Source: Capsicum annuum (taxonomy: Eukaryota; Streptophyta; Magnoliopsida; Solanales; Solanaceae). Taken from it: DNA of 64,000 bases. The position numbers and the translations under genes were made by a program. The notes under the pieces were generated by a model. That model saw nothing but the letters and a program-made list of their open reading frames with translations, did no database searches and was not told the DNA's origin. Positions 1 to 12,003 of the stretch are shown in pieces. The DNA is taken from the NCBI RefSeq assembly GCF_002878395.1, contig NC_061121.1, positions 11,326,894 through 11,390,893 of the forward strand. Reading direction: 5' to 3'. Each line of letters starts with the position of its first letter. Position 1 is the stretch's first letter.

Positions 1-430
1 TGAATAAGAGTTTTGTGATTTCAACCCTCCTAGTTTGAGTCATGAATTTTTTTTACTATAAGCCACTCAAAGCTGAAAAAAACAATTGGTTGTCACAAAG
101 TTCAAAAGATTTGCACAAGTGTAAAGAAAAACATCTTTCGGTCATGACTTTCGTGTGCATTGTAGTTATGAGAATTTCCATTCCAACAACACAAGTGACT
201 CATAATTTTGAATATTTTATCTCATGTCACAAATGTCAAGGCATATTAGTCAGGAAGGCAAGTAAAAGAACATGTTGGCGTGTCAAGTTAAAAAAAAAAA
301 AACTACATAGCACGAAGACATTAAAAAAACGTCACTTTTATTGCTCCAAGAAAGACTGTCATTACATCGTGATAAGATCCAAAGTAAAACAAAAAGGGAA
401 AAATAGAGCATTCTTAAGCAAAAAAAAATT
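1..430. other. Internal non-coding part of Ty3/gypsy element
   Basis: This stretch lies beyond the end of the antisense PMD reading frame, inside the retrotransposon whose LTR is at 4529-5240. A 130-codon plus-strand frame (42-434) runs through it. It is rich in lysine, resembles nothing I recognise and ends in poly-A, so I do not call it a gene. The 5' part of the element, including any gag-pol, would lie left of the window. Confidence 0.35.
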
Positions 431-3400
431 TTAAGGGAAAAGCTTATGGCAAAGAATCTGAAGGCGACGTGTCTCAGCGATTTCCTTTAGCTTAGCAAGC
501 TCTTTGGTTTCTGTTTCCGACAGTGGGCTGATTTTCTCAAGGGCATGAATCTCGCCTTCAATGTTGGTGACACTCTCTTGATTTTTGGACAATTTCTTTT
601 GATGTTCTTCAATAAGAAAAATGGTCTTCTTATTCTTTGACGTCCAGGCTACTAACTCTTTTTCAGCTCTCTCAAGGACATTTTGAAGCTCTGTGAAATG
701 CTTGTCCATCTTGAGTTTGTCTTCATTTACTGGATGAAGATGATGTTTTTCAACGGAAAGAAACTCCTCATGAGCATCTCTAGTTATCTTTTGGGAACTA
801 GAAAATTTTGCAACATCATAATCTGCATACTTCTTAAAAAAGTCTGCAAGTAGAACCTTTAAAGAAGAGAGGTCAACGATGTTGACCTCCCGAATACCTT
901 TAAGAATTAGAGCAACACCTTTTTCTAACTCTTTGAGGTTTTTGGAGGATTCGACAGAGAATTGTGTAATACATTCACACAAGGTACGCCACGTAGGACA
1001 ACTTGAAAGCCAAAATAGCCTTTTGTGGTTCAAAATATGGGGCAATTTATTGTAATGGCTGAACCAAATCCTTGGGGACATGTGAAGGTATATTATCATT
1101 TTTTTTATCCACCGTATCAGTAGCTGGAACATTTTGAAAAGATTCAACATTTTTGGATAACCTTGCCGATGGATCCTTATTTGAAACTTGAGTCATGGCA
1201 TTATCAAGAGAAATGTTGGGACTCTTCAACACACTTGGAGGATTTGGTCTTATGACATAATCCTCACCAAAAACATCATCTCCAAATATGTTGCTGAAAC
1301 GTCCACAAGAACCAAAAAAAAAAAAGTTAATATTGAGTAAAGAGGCAAGTTCTGATATTAAAGAAGTAATCATTACCTGATGTGCCAAATCAGCCAAGGG
1401 CATTGTTGAACCAGCGGCACCATCTCCAAAGATAGTAGTATCAATACTTACGGAATTCAAATCAACAAACTCATGATGTTGATTGCTTAAGTCCTTATGC
1501 TTTTTCTTCAAACGCTTTCAGTATGGTTCTTGGCTAGCATTGCTTTCATTCGAACTAAAGGCGGCACTACCAATAGCAACTCCATTGAGTGAAACAGGTG
1601 GTTTGGATGCGTCACTGCAAAATGGCACAATGTCTAGAACGCCTTTACTCGATGGGCTGGAAGATTTCTTTCTTTTTTGGACAATGTTGATCACTTCGAA
1701 AGTGGAGATGGCTACTGCCTTGGGAAACGATGAGGGGCTTTTTACTCTTTTATCCACATATGTATCCTTGTCCTTTGAATTATTAGATTTAGTAGCGACT
1801 TGGACAGATTGAGCAGTATTACCTATTACCACCTTGGACTTGGAAGAAAGAGAAAGCTTGCCTTGACTATCCAGCTGAAGTTGGTCTCCTTTGGTTGATG
1901 AAGGGGCATCATTTTTCTTCAAACCTCTTAAAATGATGTAGGTATTTCATCTTAACATAGTCTCCCGATGGGATGGCCACCAATCCGAATATTCTCGAGT
2001 CATAAAAGGTCCATTGTCCAACAAACACATTGGTATGTTAAGCTTTGACAAACTTCCAAGACAAACACAAGAATCCTAAAGTTGAACTAAAGCTAGCAGC
2101 GAACCGTCAAAATGATGCTTTTTCAGAATGTCAGGAATGCCATGAAAAAATCCAAATTGGCAACTAAATCGATGAGGGCTATAAGGCTCCACGATTAGAT
2201 CATCATCATGCCTCAAAGTGACAAAACTTGAACGAAGGCCTATGAAGAAGTCACTCCAAGAATTGGACAATTTGCCACTATCATCAATTTGTACCTATTT
2301 TCCTTGTTCCAAGGACAAATGAGGAAGTTTTTTTACATTGACTTATTGAAATACCTTGCGAGCATCAACAAAGTCAAATTTTTTTGCCATCTTTTCTCCT
2401 AAAACTAGCCACATTTTCACCCCTCGCTGCGGATGGTTTACATGGTAATAAGTTTCAAAATATTCACCTATCAATCCATAAACATAATGGATGGGGAAGA
2501 GGGCATGGAAGGACCCCAAGTTTGAAGAAGTAGACATCTCCCAGAGGCCGCGATAGATTCTTGTAAGAACTAGGACGGCTAAAGAAAATTTTTCTCCATG
2601 AGCCATCAAGCTTGCGACTTTGAAGACACTAGCATGAATACAACCAGCCTTCTTGTTGGGGAGTAAAAATTTACAGAGCCAACATGCAAGGAAAGCCGCC
2701 AAATAAGTTTCATCTCTGAGTGATTCTTCCATGCCTAACTAAATAAAAGGGGCATTCTCTTCTTCGGTGCGTGGTAAAAAATTCATGTCAATATTTTCCA
2801 ACGGGTCATGATTCATCCTTGGCTTCGTCTAATTTTTTGACATCTTTTGTGAAGGTTCGACATATTTTCTTGGTCCTCGAAACCAAAAATTAGTCCAATC
2901 AAGAAAAGAGACATCATCAGTGATATCTTTTGTAAGATGGTAGAATGCCAAAAATAAGTGTGAGCAACTTCTAGGGGGAAAAGGTTTTCCTTTGTCATCC
3001 ACATATGTCAAATCCTTAACCGAGGGAATAACTTTGTCATAAAATGACCCATGAACATGAAGGCCTCTGGTGTTTCTCAAGTCCCATAAAAATATGGACA
3101 ACTCCCCAATAAAAGTAAAAACTGTGTTGGTGGAAGGACACCAATTCTCACAGAAGGCCTGGAGAACATTATCGTTTTGGTCATACATGTACAATGAAGA
3201 AAAAATAGCATCATAAGTCTTGTTGCGCTCTAAGGTCTCCTTATTACGGGCAAGGACGTCTTCTATCCACTCCTAGTATCCGGATGTCTATCGAACCTCC
3301 TCAAAGCCAGAGGAAGGGAAACGCCAACTGCTAGGGCTTCCATTGCGACTAGGAGAGCTCGTAACAACACCATTTTGATCTGTAGAAGACTTCAATAGGA

Positions 3401-3632
3401 GAACCTTTTTAGTCATAATTTTGCCCAAAAAGTTATCCATGATGTCCTTAGTTTCCGTCGTTGACCATTTTGTCCGATGGAGGGAAGTTTCCAGCGGCTT
3501 TCTAAAAAGCTAGAAGGCACCAACCACCGGAGGATGAACTTTCAAAGTGAGGGCTTTCGCATGCGAATCTGAGTTGTTTTCCACGATCTCAAGACAAGGG
3601 TATGGACTTTCATGGTCGCTGGAACAAGTCAT
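431..3632 (-). pseudogene. Plant mobile domain (PMD, aminotransferase-like) gene, antisense in a Ty3 element
   Basis: Decayed gene of the plant mobile domain family, which occurs both in free plant genes and inside transposons. Reading starts at an ATG at 3632 (MTCSSDHESPYP). Recognisable blocks follow in order: WCPSTNTVFTFIGELSIFLW near 3100-3150, FPPRSCSHLFLAFYHLTKD and the FWFRG motif near 2880-2980, and LRDETYLAAFLACWLCKFLL near 2650-2730. The C-terminal third (431-1500) is charged, Lys/Glu-rich and probably coiled coil. The frame is broken by stops, two of them TAG in place of tryptophan near 3270-3290, and by several frameshifts, so no intact protein is made. It lies antisense to the polypurine tract and LTR just to its right. 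Family assignment is by motif pattern; the precise domain limits are inferred. Confidence 0.75.
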
Positions 3633-4528
3633 TATTGGAGACTAGAAGCACCCTACGCCATTCCTGAGGATTAATAAGAGAATAGAGACTAACCGTTATG
3701 AACACATAAGTTAAAAAAAAAAAGTAGAAAACAAAAGAACCTGAAGTTGAGTGTAAAAAAAAAATAGCTCACGATTGCAGTCACGTATTTCATATTGCAA
3801 GGAAATAGGCTGCTATGAAAGCTACAGTTACCTGAGGAGCAGTTTGTGGAGTCAATCGTATTGGGTAAGGTCACAGCTTCACCGTCCGACGATCAAGCAC
3901 AATCGAACACTTTTTTTTTACGTGTGTGTAGCTACCTAGTGCTTTGATGAATTTTATCTACATGGGAAAATCTTATATAGAAGTTTTGAGGAAAATCTCA
4001 ATTTCATATATGAGGAAGGTTGTAGCAAGATTGGAAGAAAATATCCCTAGAAATTTCAAGTTTCCAAGTAGCTAAAAGAAAATTACCATGTTTTGAAGAT
4101 TTCTTTAAAAAAAATGATTCTTTTTGAGGACCAAAGGAAAGTTAATATTTGTTTGGTTCAAAAGTTCAATACAAGAATCTTTACTAACATGCAAGGGGCA
4201 GTAAGTTAAGAATTTACTCAATATGGTCCTATTTCAAATCCATATGGAGGGGCCTCAATATTGTCTAGTGAGTAATGACTTGGACAAATATTAGGGATCA
4301 TTTATTTCACGCTTAACCAAGAGAAGAACTTTCGCAACGTGAAAATATGTGGCAAAACTTTTTAACCACTCACAAGTGGCAGTATGCCTATAAGGCACCG
4401 ACAAGAAACAAGTACCTTTAAACAAAAAAAAATAAAAAAAAATGAAACACATTCATAGGTACTTCGAGTCTCAGCGCCAAGTTTTCCACCATCCTACAAC
4501 GTCAACAAGTCTCGAAGTAAGGGGCATT
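3633..4528. other. Non-coding 3' internal region and polypurine tract of Ty3 element
   Basis: No coding sequence was recognised between the antisense PMD gene and the LTR. The last 15 bases before the LTR (GAAGTAAGGGGCATT, plus strand) form a polypurine-type tract, which gives the element plus-strand polarity. The sequence upstream of the PMD start (3633-3960) would hold its antisense promoter if one exists. I see no clear TATA box there. Confidence 0.5.
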
Positions 4529-5240
4529 TGTAGACATACAAAATTCAACGGGTTAAATTCATACAAAAGTTGAATTTAATTCATGATCATTTGGGTTTAT
4601 TAACTTATTTGGGCCTTACAAATTAATTAGTTCATTTTATTAAATTCAAGCCCAAGGTCCATTACACTTGGAAGCCCAAATTCATCAAGTGGCGTGGCAT
4701 CCCAGTCAAATCCAAGACCAATGAGACGCCGCCACATGTACAAATGATGTGAAAATCTCATTCAAATTCAAGAACCAGTCAAAAGTCGCCAAGTGTCAAG
4801 ATAACATGTTTCGTCCAATAAAAAGCAACCAGACCTACCCCCTATAACTAAAAATAGGGGGTAACATGACATGCTATAGGGCTGGAAAAAGGAACACTTT
4901 GACAAACATTGACAACATCAGCATTGACTAGCAAGTTCTTGCAAGGAGCAATCAACGGAGTTCTTCCTGGAGATTAATCTAAAATGATAAAATATTTTCC
5001 GATGTCCCAGATGATTGAAATACGTCTCTAGGAGTCTAAATCATCCAACGATTCGGGAAACACGCTACTGAAGGCCCTCGAATCATTGCTAAATTTAGGA
5101 GAGAAGAATCAAGAGAATAATGAATCAAGAGATTAACAGAATTGTACCCAAAAGATTCATATTAATAAAATTATTATTTTCTTTTATTTATTTTTGCTTG
5201 CAGTTGATTTTTCGTACACAACGAAAATTTGTTGTGAACA
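4529..5240 (+). repeat. 3' LTR of Ty3/gypsy element
   Basis: This 712-bp sequence begins TGTAGACATA directly after the polypurine tract and ends GTTGTGAACA, giving TG...CA termini. A GC-rich hairpin-like stretch near 4840-4862 (CCCCCTATAA then ATAGGGGG) sits where an LTR promoter would be expected. The partner 5' LTR is outside the window, so the ends rest on the termini and the tract alone. It interrupts an older LTR fragment, whose remainder is 5241-5533. Confidence 0.6.
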
Positions 5241-5533
5241 GACTCAAAGAACTTTCTTTTGGTATAAAGTAGGACACGTAACTCATTACGTAATAGATAA
5301 TGGTCGTTTAAATTTGACACGTGCGAAGCATTCACTAAAACTTAATTGTTAGAAACGTTCTCAACTCGTCCTTGAGTTAGGAGATATTTGTGACTTTAAT
5401 TCATATTCAAAGGTATCCCCACACTACAAAATTGATCATCACACATATATTAACAAGGAATCATTTGGTTCGGGTCCATACGCATAGGAATGATGGTTTG
5501 AATTCTAGCCCGAAAAAATTACGGGGTGTTACA
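5241..5533 (-). repeat. Fragment of TGTMACRCCCCG-type LTR
   Basis: The text resembles 8940-9227, sharing the phrase CTCAACTCGTCCTTGAGT and an end like ACGGGGTGTTACA. It is therefore an end fragment of the same LTR family as the solo LTRs at 6186-9227 and 41871-44146, in minus orientation. Its other part is missing or displaced by the LTR insertion to the left. Confidence 0.55.
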
Positions 5534-6054
5534 ATACACTGGGTGCGTGTTATTTGTTTTGAAAATCAATGTTGGAGTAATTGTGTTTGAGAAAAGGCAA
5601 TAAAAACATACTGCAGAAACTCTATTATAGTATTGATACTATTTTAAAGGTTCATTACTCAAATTGTTGCAAATTATGTAGTTACAACATGTTTCTTTTA
5701 TTTTGTTACGGACAAATTACTTTTTTTTACAGCTATTTCGCATCAAACCCTTAGCAATATAATAGTGTCAATGTGGTTGGAAGAGTGACTCTATTTTGTT
5801 GCCTGTGAGTTTGTTGCAAGAAAAGATTATAGAGGGAATCTTTGAAAGTGACCATCTTGTTGGTTGGTCTAAAATGGTAAACTAATTAACTATCAAGATA
5901 AACACAATATTGATTAACTATCACTGCGCTAATAAAAATTAACAACTTAGATTAAGGAAAAAACCCTTAATCTAAGTTGGAGAGGTGTCATATGAGTAGG
6001 TCTTGCCTCCGAACCTGTCTACTATGCAACTCGTATTTCATGTTTCCATGTTAG
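5534..6054. repeat. Host duplicated block (SOT-flank repeat)
   Basis: No gene. The part at 5600-5800 matches 55550-55750. The part at 5845-6054 matches 44578-44770 and 50486-50680 (phrases such as AACTTAGATTAAGG and TAAGTTGGAGAGGTG). These blocks lie near sulfotransferase copies, so this segment is probably the distal 3' flank of SOT1, now separated from it by the C1 insertion. Homology with 44765 stops at 6054, where the C1 LTR begins. Confidence 0.55.
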
Positions 6055-6185
6055 TGTTTAGAATAATGAGAAACATAATACAGTAAGAGCTTCACAATCT
6101 ATTAGTTGCAGAAAGATAGTAGTTGAAGAAGAAGAAATCAGAGATTTCAGACAAAAGGGGAAAGTGGTTTGATGAGTACTAAGAA
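6055..6185 (+). repeat. 5' LTR fragment of copia element C1
   Basis: This sequence begins TGTTTAGAATAATGAGAAAC and is similar over about 130 bp to the C1 3' LTR start at 27102. Similarity runs to GATGAGTACTAAG, after which the solo LTR at 6186 interrupts. Same orientation as the copia pol remnants at 14636-16257, which makes it the left end of one disrupted element. The true LTR right end was not found. Confidence 0.5.
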
Positions 6186-9100
6186 TGTCACGATCCGAAC
6201 TGGCCCTGGCAGTGACGAGTATCTAGAACCATGAAGGCCCGAAACACCCCTATCTGTCTGGTAATCATGCACATAATTCAAATGATAAAGAAATACGGAA
6301 GAAAAATAACATTACAGAAAACATGGTCAAGAGTCATATGAAAGCAATAATAGGGAATAATGTCCCAAAATCTCAAATCAACACCTCTATAACATCTGTA
6401 AAATCTCTACTACATGACTGAAACAAATGTCTATCTAAAAACTGGGACAAGGCCCCCAGTAGACCCAAAACTAATGAGTGGTAAATAATACAGCTAGATA
6501 ATCAGGCCTTCCGAAATATAGAAGGCTCACCAAGTGACTCTGCAAATCTGTCCGAGGAATCTACTGATTTTCTGGACCCCTAGACTGCACCTCTGAACCT
6601 GGGAGTGAGGGGGTCAATACAAAAGTACTGATACGCAGAGATATCAAAACAAAACATAATATTTTTCATAAAATATAGTTGAGAGCCATTATAAAGCAGT
6701 TTCATATCAAGTCATTTGAAAACACATGGGCATAATGTAATTGTTTTCAACGACAATGTAATGCAGCTGAGCTAAGCGGAATACCCTACATATCACATTT
6801 ACACCAATTGTCAAACCCCGGTTGCCACTGAGATTAGAGTATACGTGAGGGGAAGAGACACAAGATCACACAGCAGGGTGTCTCGATCCAATGGTAGTGC
6901 ACAAGATCACAAAGCAGGGCTCCTAACCATAGTCCCAATTTGGGAATGACATAAAGTCAGGTAGCAAGAGATCATTGATTAGGGGACAGTTCCGACTCTG
7001 AAGCATGAACTAACCCACAAAGAAGGGAAATATTTCCTAAACGCCTAGCAGCCTCCTGCTTATAAGTGTAGCGTGCTACACACCCATAAACAGGACTCTA
7101 CCCGACATGATTTCATAGACCATTTGGGACCATGAACCGTGCTTTGCTACCAAGTTTTTCATGACCCAAATTGGGGCCCTGGCCGTAACGAGTATCCCGA
7201 ACCATGAAGGCCCGAAACACCACTATCTGTCTGGTAATTATGCACATAATTCAAATGATAAAGAAATGCGAAAGACAAATAACATTACGGAACACATGGT
7301 CAAGAGTCATATGAAAGCAATAATAGGGAATAATGTCCCAAAATCTCAAATCAATACCTCTATAACGTCTGCGAAATCTCTACTACATGACTGAAACAAA
7401 TATCTATTTGAAATTTGGGACAAGGCCCCCAGTAGACCCAAAACTAATAAGTGGTAAATAAAACTGTCATATAATTAGGCCTTCCAAAATATAGAAGGCT
7501 CACCAAGTGACTCTGCAAATCTGTCCGAGGAATCTACTGATTTTTTGGACCCCTAGACTATGCCTCCGAACCTGGGAGGGAGGGGGTCAATACAAAAGTA
7601 CGGGTACGCAGAGAAATCAAAACAAAACATAATATTTTTACAAAATATAGTTGAGAGCCATTATAAAGCAGTTTCATATCAAGTCATTTGAAAACACATA
7701 GGCATAATGTAACTGTTTTCAATGACAATGTAATGCAGCTGAGCTAGGTGGAATACCCTACATATCATATTTACACGAACTGTCAAACCTCAGTTGCCAC
7801 TGAGATTAGAGTATACGTGAGGGGAAGAGACACAAGATCACACAACAGGGTGTCTCGACACAGTGGTAGTGCACAAGATCACAAAGCAGGGCTCCTAACC
7901 ATAGTCCCAATTTGGGAATGACATAAAGTCAGGTAGCAAGAAGACAAAGCAGGGTACTAAATTCCCATGTCAGCAAACACGGTTTCCAGCGATAAACCCT
8001 TACACTCAAGTGCCTTCTTCAGGTATCCACCTATCTCATGTAAAATCAATGCATTCAAATTTTATCTGATTCAATCACATATCTTATTTGTAGGGTATTG
8101 TCATACCCGACTTGCAATTCATCAATATCACATCAACACATGCATAATCATGTAAAAATCAAGATGGTTTCATCATTTACAAGTAGTGGACAATAGTTAT
8201 TTCAAATTCATGCTCTCTTTTGTTGGTCACAATATAATATGGGGTATCAAAACATTATCATGGGAATTTGAAAGCAATTTATCATTCATATTTATCAAAA
8301 CTTTCATGGAAAATCTCAAATCACATATGCATGGTTTCAACCATTGAAGTATATAGGAAACCAATTCCCATGACCTTAAACAAATGACTTAGAAATCATA
8401 ATAAAAGCAAGTTATTATTATTTTATTGAAAACCCCCATTTAAAAGCATGCATGTTCATAAAACTACACCCATGAGATTTTTGGACAACCCCACGTACCT
8501 CGATTGCGATGAATATTAGGTTCTTCTTGAAGCCTACGTTGAGAGGATTCCAAATATGCAATTATTTTCTAAAACTCTCAGTTGAATCTTGAGTTTCTTG
8601 GGTTTTTATTTTGAAACTCCAAGGAGAATCCTTGAGCATTTTGATGAAAGAAGGTGTATTTTGGGGTCCTTCAAACAGAATTTCGTGTTTTAGGGCTGAG
8701 TAAGGGTGGAAAAGAACCATTTTGCCCCAAAAATAGAGTGTTTAAGTCACTTGAAATCTTTACATAGGCGCCGCCCATTCCATCGCCTATGAGTACATAG
8801 GCGCCACCTAGGCTATCACCTATGCTTTCCAGTGGCCATGGGCGATTGGATAGGCGACGCATATCACTTTGAAAGGCCATGACTTCTTGCTCGGGTGTCA
8901 AATTTTAGCAAAATTTGTATCGTTGGAAAGCTAACTCAGGAACCTATCATTTTACACATAGTAGGCTTTCTAATTCGACATATACAAAGAGTAATGGTCG
9001 ATAGAATTTGGCACAAACTATAATGTCCACTTAAGCTTAATCGGTCAAAGTAGTTTTCAACTCGTCCTTGAGTCAGATGACCCCTATGGTCTAAATTCAA

Positions 9101-9227
9101 GCTTCAATGGATTCACATGTTACACAAATAATTAACATGCCATATTGGCATAGGATTTATGGCTTTGGTATTTATCAACACATCAGAATCATGGTCTATC
9201 TTGTAGTCCAAAATGCGGGGCGTGACA
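6186..9227 (-). repeat. Solo LTR with internal duplication (minus orientation)
   Basis: Termini are TGTCACGATCCG and CGGGGCGTGACA, flanked by the 5-bp direct repeat AAGAA (6181-6185 and 9228-9232). It belongs to the same family as 41871-44146. No internal retroviral genes and no second LTR were found, so it looks like a solo LTR, probably of a Ty3/gypsy chromovirus (the lineage is inferred from LTR-end resemblance only). It is longer than the other copy because about 970 bp near its start is duplicated in tandem: text from 6191 recurs from about 7164 with an offset of 973 bp. Short frames inside are not genes. Confidence 0.65.
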
Positions 9228-9280
9228 AAGAAGAAGAAGAAGAACAACAACAACAACAACAAAAAAAAAAAAACAACAAA
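9228..9280 (+). repeat. GAA/CAA/poly-A microsatellite
   Basis: Simple repeats (GAA)n, (CAA)n and A-runs directly follow the solo LTR. The LTR seems to have inserted into this GAA-rich tract, since its target duplication is AAGAA. Confidence 0.8.
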
Positions 9281-9291
9281 AATTTGAGGAG

Positions 9292-9561
9292 ATGACAGCT
9301 AAAGCAGAAGAAGAAAATGAGGAGAAAATTAAAAAAGATGGAGAAAAGAAATTAGAAGAAGAAGCAGACAAATAGGAGAAGACAGTTGTAGACGAATTAG
9401 TGGTTGAACAGGAGGTTAAAAACACTAAAGAAGAGAAGAAATCATCAAAAGAAGAGAAGGTAAATTATAAGAAAGAAGTTAAAGAAGCGGAGAAAAAACA
9501 TGAAGAAAAAGAAGTGGATGTGATGGGCATTATTGCTGAACTCAATCAAGAAAACGTGTAG
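9292..9561 (+). pseudogene. Lys/Glu-rich reading frame remnant
   Basis: From an ATG at 9292 the frame reads MTAKAEEENEEKIKKDG and stays open apart from one TAG near 9373. It then continues as a Lys/Glu-rich chain to a less charged end (VDVMGIIAELNQENV) and a stop near 9559. Low-complexity charged tails of this kind end several plant proteins, but I do not recognise a family. It could be the last exon of a decayed host gene or an accidental reading of purine-rich DNA. Confidence 0.25.
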
Positions 9562-10717
9562 TTTTGTTGATTTGGAACAAACAATTTTCTTAATGATTTA
9601 TTTTTTTTAGTGATTTTTTCTTTATGGATAATTGAATTACATATATTTGACGTGTCAATGATGGCATTTACTGATGAAATAATATTCAGTTATTCCATTG
9701 TTTTGCTACATTAAACAGATGGTTGCATTGTGTTACCAGTTCAGCTATTGTCCTAATTTACAGTGGTTGATTTGAAACATAATAGAAGTTGTTTTCTATA
9801 ACTTATAGACTTAATATACTATCGATTGAGTAATTCATATATTTACTTATAGTAATTATCATGGTTTATAAAGGTCTAGATAAAAGACATAGACATAATT
9901 CTCTATTAATTGTAGATTACACCCAAGATTGATTTAAGAAACCTTACATCTATTTATTCAGTTTCCTATATCCCTATCATACCTTTCTAGAAAACCAGCA
10001 ACAATAACAAACCATACAATAAATTTTTAGGCCTTTCTCTTTTTCCTCGGGCAAAATCAGCCTTTCTTTACTTGATCTCTCTCCATTTCGACTTCTTTTA
10101 GTGATCCTTTCAAGTAATCTCTTAGATATTTGGCTTCTTTTAGCAATGTTATACGTAGATCTCTATTTTCTTTGGATTTTTAAAGCCTTCGAAGTATATG
10201 AAATTTGGAAGCACCTCAAAAATTTGATGTCTATGGACTGCTCATTGGTGAGTCTTCGTTAAGCAACTTAAAAAAAATCCGCCATTACTCTTTTCAACCA
10301 CACAATTAAAGAATTTTCGACCTGGATTCCAATCGGTGCATGACGTCCTAAAAACAGTTGAATTGCTACAATGACATATATAGGACACTTTTGCATTTGA
10401 TTTTTGGTATGCTTGTGACATTGTAGTTATTAATAAAAATTAAAGCCAAAAAAATAAGAGTGTTAACACAAAAATAGTCTTTCTTTTATAGAAGAAAAAA
10501 GTAGTATATTACGGTTGGGTGTTTATTTGACGTGTACCTTAAAACCGTTGTAAAAATCTGATAATTTCATTTTTTTTACTGCTGGTCTTGTTACATATAC
10601 ATTAGTTATAATCAATGTCTTCTCAGAGTTTTGGTAGATGATTTACCGAATAGATAGACCGTCTAGCACATACTAAGAGTTAATTCCTTAATAACCACAC
10701 TAGACTATGCTACATAT
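9562..10717. other. AT-rich intergenic sequence
   Basis: No reading frame, repeat boundary or RNA gene that I can support. It lies between C1's left LTR and its surviving pol, where copia gag and protease would be expected. No trace of either was recognised. Confidence 0.4.
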
Positions 10718-11125
10718 TCATAGACCATAAGTAGCACATATTTTGAGAAGGGTTATTTAATTAATAAAATAATAAATAATTGGATTTTATGCAATTAAAG
10801 GAGCTTGAACAAGTCATGTGATCGTATGAGAGTCCACGTAAATTGGATAAGGTGATCAAGGATGTGTGAGTATGGGTAGTGGATGAACTACAAACATGCT
10901 TGGGGCAATGTTTACCCAAAGCACAAGTATGTTGTGGAGAATTCATTTGTTCAACCACAAGTCATCACCTCACATCTTTGATCACCACTTTCTATTTATG
11001 TGAACTCTTATACGAGCACATGACTTGTTTAGGATCACATAATTGCATTATGTCCAATTATTTACTATTATATTAATTAATTTATCCTCTCAAAATATGT
11101 GTTAGTTATGGTCTATGAATAAATA
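10718..11125. repeat. Foldback element FB1 (palindromic)
   Basis: Two arms of about 170-190 bp are inverted copies around a short loop near 10910. The left arm includes ATCGTATGAGAGTCCACG and the right arm its reverse relative (CTCTTATACGAGCACATGAC). Because of the palindrome, short frames on both strands here encode related peptides and should not be read as genes. Its outer edge runs to the CATAGACCATAA / TTATGGTCTATG pair. Confidence 0.75.
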
Positions 11126-11199
11126 TCATAGTCGAGTTAGTTATTTGTGGAATCAGTTTGAAGTCTATGCTAGACTATATCTGGTCGAGTACAAAACTA

Positions 11200-11640
11200 A
11201 GCATGGTCTAGCATAGATTTTGTACAACTTCATTAATAAATTCACTAGACTGAGACACATATTTATAGACCATGAATAGAACATATTTTGAAAAGAATTA
11301 TTTAATTAATATAATAATCAATAATTGGATTTATGCAATCAAATGAGCCTAAACAAGTCCTGTGATCGTATGAGAGTCGATATAAATTGAAAGTGATGAT
11401 CAAAGATGTTAGGTGATGACTTGTGGTTGAACAACCAACATCCTTAGGGCAATGTTTACCAAAGCACAAGTATGTTGTGAGGAATTCATTTGTTCATCCA
11501 CTATCCATCCTCACACAGTATTGATCACCTTATCCAATTTATGTGGACTCTCATACGGTCACATGACTTTAATTGCATAAAATCTAATTATTTATTATTT
11601 TATTGATTAATTATTTTTTCTTTTTTTTTTCAAATATACT
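11200..11640. repeat. Foldback element FB2, inverted copy of FB1
   Basis: Also a palindrome, with arms near 11256-11440 and 11455-11640. Its right arm is the close inverted match of FB1's left arm, and its left arm matches FB1's right arm inverted. The order is therefore L R R' L', and the whole 10718-11640 region is one inverted duplication made of two hairpins. The centre (about 11165-11215) is itself palindromic (TGCTAGACTATA ... TGGTCTAGCATA). Confidence 0.7.
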
Positions 11641-12003
11641 ACTAAGGGCAATAAACCAATACGGTATATTATTGACAAGGCTTACAGTCTATGAAATATA
11701 CTGAACACAATCGATGGGAAGGTATTGTAGAATGCATCGATTAAGTATTTGTTCAAGCATAGATATGGAGATAAGTATATAATAAATCCCATCGACTTTA
11801 TATGTAATCGATAATAAACTATGTGTTAAATAAAGAATACAAGCAATAGACCTGACATATAATATATGCAATACCTTAAAAAGTCGATAATAGACACAGA
11901 GTGAAATCGATAAGTCTAGCATTAATCATACCACTGAAGGGTTTTCAAAATTCATACAATGCCATGAATTACAAAAACACAAATTCATACAAGTCTAACT
12001 ACG
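11641..12003. other. Intergenic sequence left of MULE gene
   Basis: No gene recognised. It would include the 3' terminal region of the MULE element. No terminal inverted repeat could be matched with the sequence right of 13882. Confidence 0.35.

Noticed and set aside
4820..4865. CCCCCTATAACTAAAAATAG as a host gene promoter
   Set aside because: It lies inside the LTR and is better explained as the LTR's own promoter. No host gene follows.
9107..9295. Frame ending in poly-Gln/Lys
   Set aside because: It crosses the end of the solo LTR into a microsatellite and has no coherent protein content.
10761..11076. Two similar 65-codon frames on opposite strands
   Set aside because: They are the two arms of the FB1 palindrome, so similarity is due to the inverted repeat and not to coding.
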